60,566 nucleotides of DNA, from contig JACOUC010000001.1 in assembly GCA_016178055.1 (NCBI GenBank), positions 1 to 60,566 on the forward strand, in the 5' to 3' direction. A program made the translations under genes and the position numbers. This document shows, in pieces, positions 25,004-33,959 of this stretch. The notes beneath the pieces were generated by a model, which worked only from the letters and a program-made list of their open reading frames with translations, ran no database searches and was not told the origin of the DNA. Every line of letters starts with the position of its first letter. Within the stretch, counting starts at the first letter, position 1. This DNA comes from Chlamydiota bacterium (GTDB lineage Bacteria; Auribacterota; JACPWU01).

Positions 25004-26982
25004 TGAAATTCTTTCTCGTAAGTTTGTCAATTCTGATACTTTCGGGATTCATGGTTCTCTCCTTGGGGCATTTTAAAAAACTGTGTCATGGAATATTTCT
25101 CGTTTCATTGACCGCTGCCAGCAGTTTGGTTCTGATTTCATCCTTTTTCGCGTTACGCACAAGCTTTCAGGGGGATTTTCTCCTACCCTGGTCGGTTCCT
25201 TTGGGCCAATTCAGAATGGGTCTTGATCCTCTAAGCGCTTTTTTCTTGATCACCATCGCCTGTGTTGTTTTAGCAGCGGGTTTTTATGGATGTGGTTATT
25301 TACGGGGACATGGCGAAAAAAAGAATATCGGTGTCCATTATTTTTTCTATCTGTTTTTGACCCTGTCTCTCTTCTTGGTTGTGGCTGCCAGAAATGCAGT
25401 TCTTTTCTTGGCTGCCTGGGAACTCATGACCGTCTTTGCTTATTTTTTGATTACCTACTCTGATGAAAAAAAATCTGTAAGGCAGGCGGGATATCTTTAT
25501 CTTACTGCAAATCACTGCGGGGTTTTTTGTTTATTGGCAATGTTCATGATGATGGGGAATTTTGCAGGCTCAATGGATTTTAATCAAATGGCGGCAGCCC
25601 ATTATACTCCAACATTTCTTGCCGTTTTTTTTATTCTGGGCCTAATGGGTTTTGGGGTCAAGGCCGGATTCTTTCCGATTCATATATGGCTTCCTCATGC
25701 GCATCCGGCGGCTCCGAGTCACATTTCTGCGGTCCTTTCAGGGGTGGTTCTAAAAATGGGAATTTATGGAATTTTAAGAATGATTTCTATGATTGATGTT
25801 CCTCAGTGGGGAGGACCTCTGGTGCTTTTTATAGGCGCAGTTTCAGGCGTTCTTGGTGTTTTGTATGCCCTTGGACAGCATGAAATCAAGAAGCTTTTGG
25901 CTTATCACAGTATTGAAAATATCGGCATTATTGCCCTGGGAATCGGAATGGGATTGATTGGGAAGGCCTATCACAATAACCTTATTTCGATCATCGGTTA
26001 TGCAGGGGCCTTATTGCATGTTTTTAATCATGCGGTTTTTAAGGGCTTGCTCTTCTTAAGCGCAGGATCTGTAATACGTTCAACTGGAACAGGTGAATTG
26101 GACCAGATGGGAGGGCTTTTGAAATCTCTTCCCTGGACAGGGCATCTTTTTCTAGTTGGTTCTTTATCGATCGCAGGCTTTCCTCTATTGAACGGGTTTA
26201 TCAGCGAGTGGATGATTTATCGATCTTTTCTTGAAGGAATGATTCATTTTGGAAAAACGGGTATTATTTTGTCTGTTTTATCCATGATTTCTCTTACCCT
26301 TATTGGGGGACTGGCTGCGGTTTGCTTTGCAAAGGCTTTTGGTGTCGTTTTTCTGGGGAAGGCAAGATCCCATCATGAAGCACCCGTTAAGGAAAATTCG
26401 TGGGTCATGCGAGGGCCGATGGTGATTTTAGCGGCAATATGTTTGTGGGTCGGGCTTTCCCCAAAAACCCTTCTTCTTTTCTCACTAAAAGGTGTTTCTG
26501 TTATGACAGCAACGGATGCTGGTCAAATGGAAATGATTCTTCAGCCTATTCTTTTCGTTGTTAAAACTTTATTTTTATTTTTATCAATTTTGTGTTTGCT
26601 GGCTTTATTCAAACGATTATTGTTTCGGTGCGTTCCTCCTCGGTATCAAGAAACATGGGGTTGCGGCTATACGCTTCCTTCGCCTCGAATGCAATACACC
26701 GCTTCATCTTTTGCCGATCCTGTTCTTCGATTTTTTAAGTCCTTGGTTTTTTTTAAAGAATATGGCAAAAGCTGCACGGATTATTTTCCAAAGGAAGTAA
26801 GTCTTTTGTCGAAAGTCGTCGATGGGCCGGAGCATTTTATTTTCCGTCCTCTTTTATCTATATTAAGAAAATTTTCCGGGAAGCTTCTTAAATTGCAAAG
26901 CGGTTACATTCCGCAATATTTGCTCTATATTCTTTTGGCGGTTGTTGCCCTTTTACTCTGGAAATTTCCATGGAGTTCATAA
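25003..26982 (+). CDS. hyfB: Ehr/hydrogenase-4-like subunit HyfB (antiporter-type)
   Basis: This 659-residue membrane protein of the NuoL/M/N family probably conducts ions. Conserved parts include LAAWELMTVFAYFLI, HIWLPHAHPAAPSHISAVLSG with a lysine soon after (VVLKMG), and HSIENIGIIALGIG. A C-terminal extension with QETWGCGY and ASSFADPVLRFF is typical of HyfB. It forms the membrane arm with HyfC, E and F encoded downstream. Confidence 0.9.
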   Translation: MKFFLVSLSILILSGFMVLSLGHFKKLCHGIFLVSLTAASSLVLISSFFALRTSFQGDFLLPWSVPLGQFRMGLDPLSAFFLITIACVVLAAGFYGCGYLRGHGEKKNIGVHYFFYLFLTLSLFLVVAARNAVLFLAAWELMTVFAYFLITYSDEKKSVRQAGYLYLTANHCGVFCLLAMFMMMGNFAGSMDFNQMAAAHYTPTFLAVFFILGLMGFGVKAGFFPIHIWLPHAHPAAPSHISAVLSGVVLKMGIYGILRMISMIDVPQWGGPLVLFIGAVSGVLGVLYALGQHEIKKLLAYHSIENIGIIALGIGMGLIGKAYHNNLISIIGYAGALLHVFNHAVFKGLLFLSAGSVIRSTGTGELDQMGGLLKSLPWTGHLFLVGSLSIAGFPLLNGFISEWMIYRSFLEGMIHFGKTGIILSVLSMISLTLIGGLAAVCFAKAFGVVFLGKARSHHEAPVKENSWVMRGPMVILAAICLWVGLSPKTLLLFSLKGVSVMTATDAGQMEMILQPILFVVKTLFLFLSILCLLALFKRLLFRCVPPRYQETWGCGYTLPSPRMQYTASSFADPVLRFFKSLVFFKEYGKSCTDYFPKEVSLLSKVVDGPEHFIFRPLLSILRKFSGKLLKLQSGYIPQYLLYILLAVVALLLWKFPWSS

Positions 26983-26986
26983 AAAA

Positions 26987-27913
26987 ATGATCGACGCGAT
27001 ACCTGTCTTATTGCGTTTTGCGATAGGTCTTTTATTTCCGCCCTTTTTGCTTGGCATCATTGCAAAAACAAAGGCCTTTTTTGCGGGGAGAAAAGGCCCG
27101 CGTCTTTTGCAGGTCTGTTACGATATTTTAAAATTAACGCGAAAGGGGAGTGTTTATAGTCCAACAACGACTTGGATTTTTCGAGTGGCACCTTTAGTTT
27201 TTGTTGCAGCCATGTTCGTAAGTACTTTGTTAATGCCCTTTGGCGCCCTGAAGGCTCCCATTCAATTTTATGGAGATGTACTTCTTTTCGTGGGTCTTTT
27301 TGCCCTGACCCGTTTTTTGATGGTGTTGGCGGCCCTGGATACCGGATCCAGTTTTGAAGGAATGGGCGCAAGCCGTGAAGCCGCTTTTTCATGTTTATCG
27401 GAAATCGCCCTCTTTTTAAATTTAACGGTTCTTGTAATCTTGTCTAAAAATTTTTCCTTATCGACCCTCCTTGGGGGATATACCAGATCTTCATGGATCA
27501 ACGCAGGGCCATCTTTGATTTTGGTGGTCATCAGTTTTTTTATGATCCTCTTGGTTGAAAATGCAAGAATTCCGATTGATGATCCTGATACGCATCTGGA
27601 ATTGACAATGATTCATGAAGTGATGATTCTGGACCACAGCGGACCGGATCTTGCCTTTATTCTGTATGGAGCTTGCCTAAAACTTTTTGTTTTGGGAAGC
27701 TTCCTGGCTTCATTGCTTCTTCCTTTTCGATTTCATGATGATTGGATCAATGCGGCTGTATTTTTGGGCGCAATGATTGGACTTGCCGTGGTCATTGGAA
27801 TTGTCGAGTCCAGTATGGCGCGGCTGCGGCTCAATCGTGTTCAATCTTTTATTACAGTCGCCATCGTTCTGGCATCTTTTGCTTTGATCATTGTTTTATC
27901 GAGGACTTTATGA
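26987..27913 (+). CDS. hyfC: Ehr/hydrogenase-4-like subunit HyfC (NuoH family)
   Basis: This 308-residue membrane subunit links the membrane arm to the soluble arm. The family signature DPDTHLELTMIHEVMILDHSG is present, as is ARIPIDD. ATG 26987 follows the hyfB stop by four bases; an upstream in-frame start would overlap hyfB. The stop overlaps hyfE (ATGA). Confidence 0.9.
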   Translation: MIDAIPVLLRFAIGLLFPPFLLGIIAKTKAFFAGRKGPRLLQVCYDILKLTRKGSVYSPTTTWIFRVAPLVFVAAMFVSTLLMPFGALKAPIQFYGDVLLFVGLFALTRFLMVLAALDTGSSFEGMGASREAAFSCLSEIALFLNLTVLVILSKNFSLSTLLGGYTRSSWINAGPSLILVVISFFMILLVENARIPIDDPDTHLELTMIHEVMILDHSGPDLAFILYGACLKLFVLGSFLASLLLPFRFHDDWINAAVFLGAMIGLAVVIGIVESSMARLRLNRVQSFITVAIVLASFALIIVLSRTL

Positions 27914-28554
27914 ACCCTGTTTGGCTGGATAGGATGCTGGCCGTCATTGTGGTTTCGGCGATTTGTCTTTTAGGGATAAGCCGCATCGGATCGATTATTA
28001 AACTTTTTGCAATACAATCTTTAGTTTTATCTATCATTCCTTTTTTGATGAATGGCCCATTGGGTGTCCACAGAATTGCGCTTGCGCTTGTTACCTTTTT
28101 TCTTAAAGTGATCATCATTCCCATGATCCTTTTTTGGGCTGTTCGGCATGTCGCAATCCGCCGCGACTCACCGGGTCTTTTTGGTATCAGCATCAGTCTT
28201 TTACTTGGGGGATTTTTAGTTGGCCTTTCTTTTTTTCTATCGTCGTGTCTGGTTCTATCTGAAAAACCTTTTTCGGATCTCTTGATCCCTTCAGCTTTTT
28301 CAACCCTCTTTATTGGATTATTGCTTCTCATCAGCCGGACCAAGGCGATTACTCAGGTCGTCGGCTATCTGGTGATGGAAAACGGTATATTTCTTTTTGC
28401 TCTTTTGCTTTTTGATGTTACGCCCCTTCTGGTTGAGTTGGGAATTTTTTTGGATATTTTTGTCGGAGTTTTTATTATGGGAATTGTCATTAACCATATT
28501 CAAAATGAATTTGACCATACGGACACATCGCAGTTCACGGCGTTGAAAGGCTAA
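27910..28554 (+). CDS. hyfE: Ehr/hydrogenase-4-like subunit HyfE
   Basis: This 214-residue protein has several hydrophobic helices. VVGYLVMENGIFLFALLL matches the conserved HyfE segment, which combines NuoK-like features. ATG 27910 is coupled to hyfC by a four-base overlap. It lies between two antiporter-type subunits, as in hyf operons. Confidence 0.85.
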   Translation: MNPVWLDRMLAVIVVSAICLLGISRIGSIIKLFAIQSLVLSIIPFLMNGPLGVHRIALALVTFFLKVIIIPMILFWAVRHVAIRRDSPGLFGISISLLLGGFLVGLSFFLSSCLVLSEKPFSDLLIPSAFSTLFIGLLLLISRTKAITQVVGYLVMENGIFLFALLLFDVTPLLVELGIFLDIFVGVFIMGIVINHIQNEFDHTDTSQFTALKG

Positions 28555-28558
28555 GGAT

Positions 28559-29977
28559 ATGATTTTTTTTATTTTGGGATTGCCCCTGGCGGGTGGAGCC
28601 TTGGCTTTCATGCTTCCTATAAACCGATCAAGAAGTATTCTTCTTTTTTGTGTTTCGTTGATCCATTTATTGAGCGTGGGAAGTTTTTGGATTAATCGGC
28701 CGTCGAGTGTCTTGAGCGGTTTTCTCGATCTTGATTCATTCGGGATCATTGTTCTTTCTATTTTCAGTCTGCTTTTCTTTGCGGTTTCCCTCTATTTGCC
28801 AAGCTATATTCAAAATGAAAAAGGGCGTTCTAATCGTGTTTTTGCAGGGTACCTTTTGCTACTTCTTTTCTCAATGACACTGGTTTCTCTGAGTCAGCAT
28901 CCAGGGCTGTTTTGGGTAGCGGTTGAATCAACCACACTGTTAACGGCACCCTTAATTAATTTTCACCGACGGGCTTTGGCGCTTGAAGCAACCTGGAAAT
29001 ATCTCGTGATTTGCTCTGTTGGGATTGCCCTGGCGCTTTTAGGAACTTTCTTTTTGGCCATCTCCGCCATTCAACTCAAGAGCCTCCTTTTTAACGAGAT
29101 TGTTCATCAAGCCTCTTTGCTTTCAATTCCATGGTTAAAATTGAGTGCCATTTTTCTTGCCGTTGGTTACGGCACAAAAATGGGACTTGTTCCAATGCAT
29201 AGCTGGAAACCAGATGCCTATGGAGAAGCCCCGGGTCCTGTGGGGGCCTTACTCTCTGGAGGGCTGACGAATTGCGCCTTTTTAGCCTTCTTGAGGTTGA
29301 TTCAGATTTGTAACAGTGCGGATCAAACAGAATTTTTACGACCGGTGTTATTGATTTTTGGAATGGCTTCAATCGCCCTGGCTGCTTTTTCCATGCTGGG
29401 TCAAGCAGATTTCAATCGGCTGCTAGCCTACTCCAGCATTGAACACATGGGAATTCTTATTCTGGGTCTGGGCCTTGGGGGGGCTGGCTTTTATGGAAGT
29501 CTATTTCATGCAATCAATCATGCGTTTTCAAAGGGACTGATCTTTTTAGTCTCGGGCAATATTTATCAAAAATACCGCAGTAAGCGTGTTGACAACATTC
29601 AGGGTGTTTTAAGATCATCGCCTTTTACAGGAGGATTTTTGATCGCTGCGATGTTCGCAGTAACAGGGATTCCTCCCTTCGGTACTTTTTTCAGTGAATT
29701 GATGATTTTAAGCGCTGCCCTGAAAGCCCATGATTACGGGTTGGCTTTTTTCTATCTCTTTTTCTTGTCCATTGTTTTTATTGCGATCGCAAATACCATT
29801 TTAAAAATGGCCAGAGGACTCCCTCCGGATACATGGAATGAACATTCAAAAAATGAGTCTTGGGGCAGTCTATTGCCGCTCTTGTTGTTAGGAGGAATTG
29901 TGTTCCTGCTAGGATGTTATGTCCCTTCGTTTTTGGATCGAATGCTTCTTAAATCCAGTGGAATTTTAGGGGGATAA
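28559..29977 (+). CDS. hyfF: Ehr/hydrogenase-4-like subunit HyfF (antiporter-type)
   Basis: This 472-residue member of the NuoL/M/N family has conserved GTKMGLVPMHSWKPDAYGEA, PGPVGALLSGGLTN and LLAYSSIEHMGILILGLGLGG. It would be the second ion-conducting subunit of the complex. It starts four bases after hyfE and stops three bases before the next gene. Confidence 0.9.
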   Translation: MIFFILGLPLAGGALAFMLPINRSRSILLFCVSLIHLLSVGSFWINRPSSVLSGFLDLDSFGIIVLSIFSLLFFAVSLYLPSYIQNEKGRSNRVFAGYLLLLLFSMTLVSLSQHPGLFWVAVESTTLLTAPLINFHRRALALEATWKYLVICSVGIALALLGTFFLAISAIQLKSLLFNEIVHQASLLSIPWLKLSAIFLAVGYGTKMGLVPMHSWKPDAYGEAPGPVGALLSGGLTNCAFLAFLRLIQICNSADQTEFLRPVLLIFGMASIALAAFSMLGQADFNRLLAYSSIEHMGILILGLGLGGAGFYGSLFHAINHAFSKGLIFLVSGNIYQKYRSKRVDNIQGVLRSSPFTGGFLIAAMFAVTGIPPFGTFFSELMILSAALKAHDYGLAFFYLFFLSIVFIAIANTILKMARGLPPDTWNEHSKNESWGSLLPLLLLGGIVFLLGCYVPSFLDRMLLKSSGILGG

Positions 29978-29980
29978 TCA

Positions 29981-31456
29981 ATGCCAACTCGTAAATTAAC
30001 GGTGCGAAACAATCAAAGTTGGGAGTTAGAGAGAGTTCCTGTGTTTGAGGAAGAACTATTTATCAAACGAGTTTTAGATGAAAGTAGAGCAGGGGCCCGA
30101 CTTGCTAATTTTTTTGGGTTTCCTGATAAAAATGGAAATATTCAGATTTTTGCCTTGCTCGGTCAAGACGAGGATTCCAGGTTGAGCCTTCTTTCGTTTA
30201 AAGTTTCTAAAAATACCTCCATTTTTAAATCGTTAACGCCCAATCTCCCTCAGGCCCAGGGTTTCGAGAGGGAAGTCGCTGAGCAGTATTCGATGATGCC
30301 AGAAGGACATCCCTGGCTTAAACCGATTCGTCGTCTCATCTCAGAAAACGCAGGTTTTTTTCATGCCCAGGGCGAAGAGATTCATGAGGTAGCGGTTGGA
30401 CCTGTCCATGCAGGGATTATAGAGCCAGGACATTTTCGGTTTCAGTGTCATGGCGAAAGAATTTTAAATTTGGAGATACAGTTGGGTTATCAGCATCGGG
30501 GAATTGAACAGATGCTGTTGGAAGTTTCTCCTGATCGAAAAGTGCTGTTGGCAGAATCAATTGCGGGAGACACGGTGATTGGACACACAATCGCTTATTG
30601 CAGCGCCATGGAGTCTTTGGCTTCACTTCACATTTCTCCCAGGGCTGAGGCCTTGCGGGCCGTTGCGCTAGAGCTTGAAAGACTGGCCAATCATGCAGGG
30701 GACTTAGGCGCCTTGGGCAACGATATTGGATTCTTATCGACTGCGGCCTATTTCGGAAGATTGCGGGGCGAGTTTTTAAATCTACTCATGGAACTCACGG
30801 GTAACCGCTATGGAAGGAGTTTTTGCAGGCCTGGGGGTGTGCTTTTTGATATGGATTCAAAAATGATTAAAGAATTCAAAAACCGTTTATCAAAGGCCAA
30901 AGGGGAGATGCAGGAAGTTTCGGATCTTTTTTTTACGAAGCCTTCGGTTCTTTCCCGATTAGAAAATATAGGTGTTGTCTCTTCTGAAATGGTTAAGAAA
31001 CTTGGTTTTGTCGGTCTTACAGCCCGTGCTGCAGGGTGTGAGCGTGATGTTAGAATGGATTACCCTCATGGAATGTACCGTTTTCATCAGATCCCGATAT
31101 CCCTGGCCAATTCTGGAGATGTGTATTCCCGTGCGGTGATCCGCTGGCTTGAATCCCAAAGATCGATCGATTTTCTGCTAGAGTTATTAGAGCAAATGCC
31201 CAAAGGTGGGCTTTTGACAGCGATGCGTCCTCTCAAAGAAAATCACATGACTTTTTCGATGGTTGAAGGCTCCAGAGGAGAGATTATCCATGGGGTGATC
31301 ACAGGAGTGAATTCTCAAATTGTTCGTTATAAAATTAAAGATCCTTCCTTTAATAATTGGCTCGCATTAACCTTGGCGGTTCGCGATGCTCAAATATCCG
31401 ATTTTCCACTTTGTAATAAAAGCTTTAATTTGTCTTACGCAGGGCATGATCTATAA
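29981..31456 (+). CDS. hyfG: HyfG-like large subunit lacking the [NiFe] site (NuoC-NuoD type)
   Basis: Residues 1-120 form a NuoC-like domain; residues 125-491 form a NuoD/hydrogenase large-subunit domain (LGYQHRGIEQML, LERLANHAGDLGALGND). In real [NiFe] enzymes the first motif is ERICGxCxxxH. Here it reads ESIAGDTVIGH (192-202), so both cysteines are lost (Ala195, Thr198) while the His remains. The C-terminal DPCxxC motif is replaced by SDFPLCNKS (473-481), with one cysteine only. No maturation protease site is apparent. Known Ehr complexes share this loss. The likely activity is quinone or ferredoxin-linked redox chemistry, not H2 turnover. Confidence 0.88.
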   Translation: MPTRKLTVRNNQSWELERVPVFEEELFIKRVLDESRAGARLANFFGFPDKNGNIQIFALLGQDEDSRLSLLSFKVSKNTSIFKSLTPNLPQAQGFEREVAEQYSMMPEGHPWLKPIRRLISENAGFFHAQGEEIHEVAVGPVHAGIIEPGHFRFQCHGERILNLEIQLGYQHRGIEQMLLEVSPDRKVLLAESIAGDTVIGHTIAYCSAMESLASLHISPRAEALRAVALELERLANHAGDLGALGNDIGFLSTAAYFGRLRGEFLNLLMELTGNRYGRSFCRPGGVLFDMDSKMIKEFKNRLSKAKGEMQEVSDLFFTKPSVLSRLENIGVVSSEMVKKLGFVGLTARAAGCERDVRMDYPHGMYRFHQIPISLANSGDVYSRAVIRWLESQRSIDFLLELLEQMPKGGLLTAMRPLKENHMTFSMVEGSRGEIIHGVITGVNSQIVRYKIKDPSFNNWLALTLAVRDAQISDFPLCNKSFNLSYAGHDL

Positions 31457-31477
31457 CTTTGGGAGAAAAATATTTTT

Positions 31478-32239
31478 ATGTGGCAAATATTAAAAAATAG
31501 AATCAAGCAGGGCTACCGGACAAGCCGATATCCAAAAGAGGAACCTGTATTTCCCAGTCGATTTCGGGGCAAGCCTGTTCTTAGAAATATCGAGATGAAT
31601 GCTTCTCTTGAAAATAATTTTCAAAAAGAGAAAGACGCAACAGGCTCCATATCCTGGGGCAACACCCCTTCGGTTGATATGGGCAAATTATTATTTAACG
31701 AAGACCTTAAAGAGGCTTTACCATCAGGATCTTTTGAATATTCAAACGATTATCGAATGGCGGTATCGAGACGCGAGGACCTTATTCTTCAAGGGGATGA
31801 ACTCAAACTTGCGAGCGCTCTTAATTGCAAAATGAAAAAAATATTAGGCCACTCGCTCAGATTAAGAGAAGTCTCTGCCGGAAGCTGTGGCGGATGTGAC
31901 GCCGAGGTGCAAGCGCTTGGAAATGTTGTTTTTGATCTATCGAGATTTGGAATTGGATTTGTTGCATCTCCCCGTCATGCGGACGGGCTTCTGGTAACCG
32001 GTCCCGTCACAAAAAACATGAAACTTGCCTTAAAAAAGACCTATGAAGCCCTGCCAGATCCAAAGATTGTGATTGCAGTTGGGGCCTGCGCAGCGAGTGG
32101 CGGGCCTTTCATGGGGGGCCCAGAGGTTTCAAATGGGGTTGATTCCATCATTCCTGTGGATTTGTATGTCCCTGGTTGTCCTCCTCATCCACTGACTATT
32201 CTTGATGGTTTATTGAGATTGCTGGGCCGATTAGGTTAG
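31478..32239 (+). CDS. hyfI: HyfI/NuoB-like small subunit with a cysteine-free ferredoxin-like N-terminus
   Basis: Residues 120-253 are NuoB/HyfI-like and keep four cluster ligands: Cys137 and Cys140 (SCGGCDAEV), Cys204 (GACAASGGP) and Cys234 (VPGCPPHP). Residues 1-115 follow the layout of a HyfH-type ferredoxin domain (QGYRTSRYPKEEP..., RFRGKPVLR, then DYRMAVSRREDLIL). The segments where two CxxCxxCxxxCP motifs belong have no cysteine: residues 1-116 contain none. Both [4Fe-4S] clusters of this domain must be absent, while the N2-like cluster remains. This is the last gene of the operon. Confidence 0.85.
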   Translation: MWQILKNRIKQGYRTSRYPKEEPVFPSRFRGKPVLRNIEMNASLENNFQKEKDATGSISWGNTPSVDMGKLLFNEDLKEALPSGSFEYSNDYRMAVSRREDLILQGDELKLASALNCKMKKILGHSLRLREVSAGSCGGCDAEVQALGNVVFDLSRFGIGFVASPRHADGLLVTGPVTKNMKLALKKTYEALPDPKIVIAVGACAASGGPFMGGPEVSNGVDSIIPVDLYVPGCPPHPLTILDGLLRLLGRLG

Positions 32240-32260
32240 AATTGTTTATGAGGAGAAAAA

Positions 32261-33640
32261 TCAGGGAGTGATCCGATAAACGGTAAGGGGTTTATCCAAA
32301 CCTTTTAAGAGGGTTTCCTCAGGTTTTGCCTGGATGATACCGCTCACTCTTTTGTAGGTTACCTCACTGAGGAGGATTTCACCTTTATTAGCGATTGAGA
32401 CCAGTCGTGCCGCTAAATTTACATCCTGACCAATAACCGTATAGGCCATTCTTTTTTCAGATCCTACGTTTCCAGCGACTGCAACACCTGTGCTAATCCC
32501 AATTCCGATATCAATTTTGGGATAATTTTCACGGACGAGTTTTTCATTCACTCTTTCAAGTTCTTTCATCATTTGAAGAGCCGTTCGTAAAGCCCGCTCG
32601 GGGTGGTCAAGATGATGGATGGGAGCTCCAAACACAACCATGATTTCATCACCGCTAAATTTATCAATCAGTCCTTCATTTTGAATGACAACATCGGTCA
32701 TGGCTGTGAAGAAAAGATTTAGGAGATAGACCACCTGTTGAGGGGACAATTTCGTCGCGATAGAAGTAAACATGCGAATATCAGAAAAAAGAACCGTTAC
32801 TTCACAGAGCTCACCACTCAAGGTGGGGCGAACCTCACCGCTCAAAATTTTTTCAACAACCTGATCGGTCGCATATCTTCGAAAAACATCCTTGATGGTC
32901 TCACGTTCTCTGAGTCCTGCGGTCATCTCATTAAAAGACTGGGCCAGTTCTTGGAGCTCATCGTGGGTTTGAATATGGACTTGGGCTTCAAAATCTCCTT
33001 TCGAAACTTTTTCAAAACCTTGAATAAGGGTAAAGAGCGGTTCCGTAATTTTATTGGCAAGACCCATCGCTGCTCCAATTCCAAAGATGATGAGAATAAT
33101 TCCAATTGCTAAATGTTCAAATCGACTCTCCCATATTTCGCTGATAAGAATTTGCATTGAAAAACCCACATGAAGGCTGCCTTTATTTCCAACATCTATG
33201 GCGACATCTTGAATGCCAGGACCGATTAAAAATTTTTTAGAAAGAATTTCTTTGGCTACAAAAAGAGGATCCTGATGGGGGAGGTGAATCATGTTAAGAT
33301 TGAAAACAGGAAGTTCAATTTGCCCATCAGGAGTTGTTGTAATAATATAAACGATGGTCATCGTATATCCTTTGCGACTGATCACCGAATGGACTGTTTT
33401 TTCGAGGTATTCGGCAAAAGATTCTTGAGAAGGACTCAGCGACAAACCCTTTAAAAGGCCAATCTGCTTTCCAAGATTAATCATGAGCTTACGAGCCTCA
33501 GCCTTTTTGAATTCGACCTCACGATAAGAGGAAATGACGAGGGTGATGAGAAGGGTCAGGGCAACCATTGAGGCTGTTAAAAGGCCAAGTTTGGCTTTAA
33601 TTCCGAGTTTTAGAAATCTTTCCTTAAGAAAATCCGTCAT
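32261..33640 (-). CDS. Membrane class III adenylate/guanylate cyclase with HAMP
   Basis: Two hydrophobic helices (about residues 16-40 and 170-195) flank an extracytoplasmic sensor region. A HAMP domain (ANKITEPLFTLIQGFEKVSKGDF) and a cyclase domain with VTVLFSDIRMFTSIA, GDEIMVVFGAP, IGISTGVAVAGNVGSEKRMAYTVIG and LAARL follow. Both metal-binding aspartates are present. It overlaps ccmD by four bases, placing it at the end of the cytochrome c maturation operon, which is unusual. The nucleotide product (cAMP or cGMP) is not certain. Confidence 0.87.
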   Translation of the reverse strand: MTDFLKERFLKLGIKAKLGLLTASMVALTLLITLVISSYREVEFKKAEARKLMINLGKQIGLLKGLSLSPSQESFAEYLEKTVHSVISRKGYTMTIVYIITTTPDGQIELPVFNLNMIHLPHQDPLFVAKEILSKKFLIGPGIQDVAIDVGNKGSLHVGFSMQILISEIWESRFEHLAIGIILIIFGIGAAMGLANKITEPLFTLIQGFEKVSKGDFEAQVHIQTHDELQELAQSFNEMTAGLRERETIKDVFRRYATDQVVEKILSGEVRPTLSGELCEVTVLFSDIRMFTSIATKLSPQQVVYLLNLFFTAMTDVVIQNEGLIDKFSGDEIMVVFGAPIHHLDHPERALRTALQMMKELERVNEKLVRENYPKIDIGIGISTGVAVAGNVGSEKRMAYTVIGQDVNLAARLVSIANKGEILLSEVTYKRVSGIIQAKPEETLLKGLDKPLTVYRITP

Positions 33641-33768
33641 TGCTGAAACGTTTTTCCTTTAAGTTTTTGGATTTCGTTTTCAAGCATTTTTTGTTGTTTC
33701 CCTAAATAAAAAAGATAAGAAAAAAGTCCCAACCATACGATTGAAAAAGCGGCAAATAGATAGGGCAT
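33637..33768 (-). CDS. ccmD: CcmD-like small membrane protein
   Basis: The protein is short: one helix (MPYLFAAFSIVWLGLFSYLF) and a charged tail KQQKMLENEIQKLKG. This is the usual CcmD plan; CcmD helps release holo-CcmE from CcmABC. The frame stays open upstream into the palindrome at 33788-33957, but codons there come from repeat DNA, so ATG 33768 (or 33774) is preferred. It overlaps the cyclase gene by ATGA. Confidence 0.7.
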   Translation of the reverse strand: MPYLFAAFSIVWLGLFSYLFYLGKQQKMLENEIQKLKGKTFQQ

Positions 33769-33787
33769 GTTCATTCCTTTCACGTAG

Positions 33788-33957
33788 TTAAACCCAGAAT
33801 TTGCAATAGGCCGCGGAATTCGACGCAAGATCTTGGCCGCCTAGCCTTTCAGAAAGCCTCGACGTACACTATCATGTACGTCTACGTTTTCTTCAAGGCT
33901 ATTCGGTTCAAGCTTTTGCGTCTCGGTTCTCGCGTCTATTGCAAAATCTGGGTTAAA
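33788..33957. repeat. Long imperfect palindrome between ccmC and ccmD
   Basis: The left arm starting TTAAACCCAGAATTTGCAAT (33788) pairs with the right arm ending ATTGCAAAATCTGGGTTAAA (33957). The pairing continues inward with small gaps through GACGCAA, TAGCCTT and GACGTACA to a centre near 33873. Each arm is about 84 bases. Transcribed, it would make one long hairpin exactly between two ccm genes. It is MITE-like in build; no transposase is nearby. Confidence 0.8.
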
Positions 33958-33959
33958 AA

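Noticed and set aside
25003-32239. A functional group 4 [NiFe] hydrogenase
   Set aside because: Both cysteine motifs for the nickel site are missing in HyfG and no maturation genes are adjacent.
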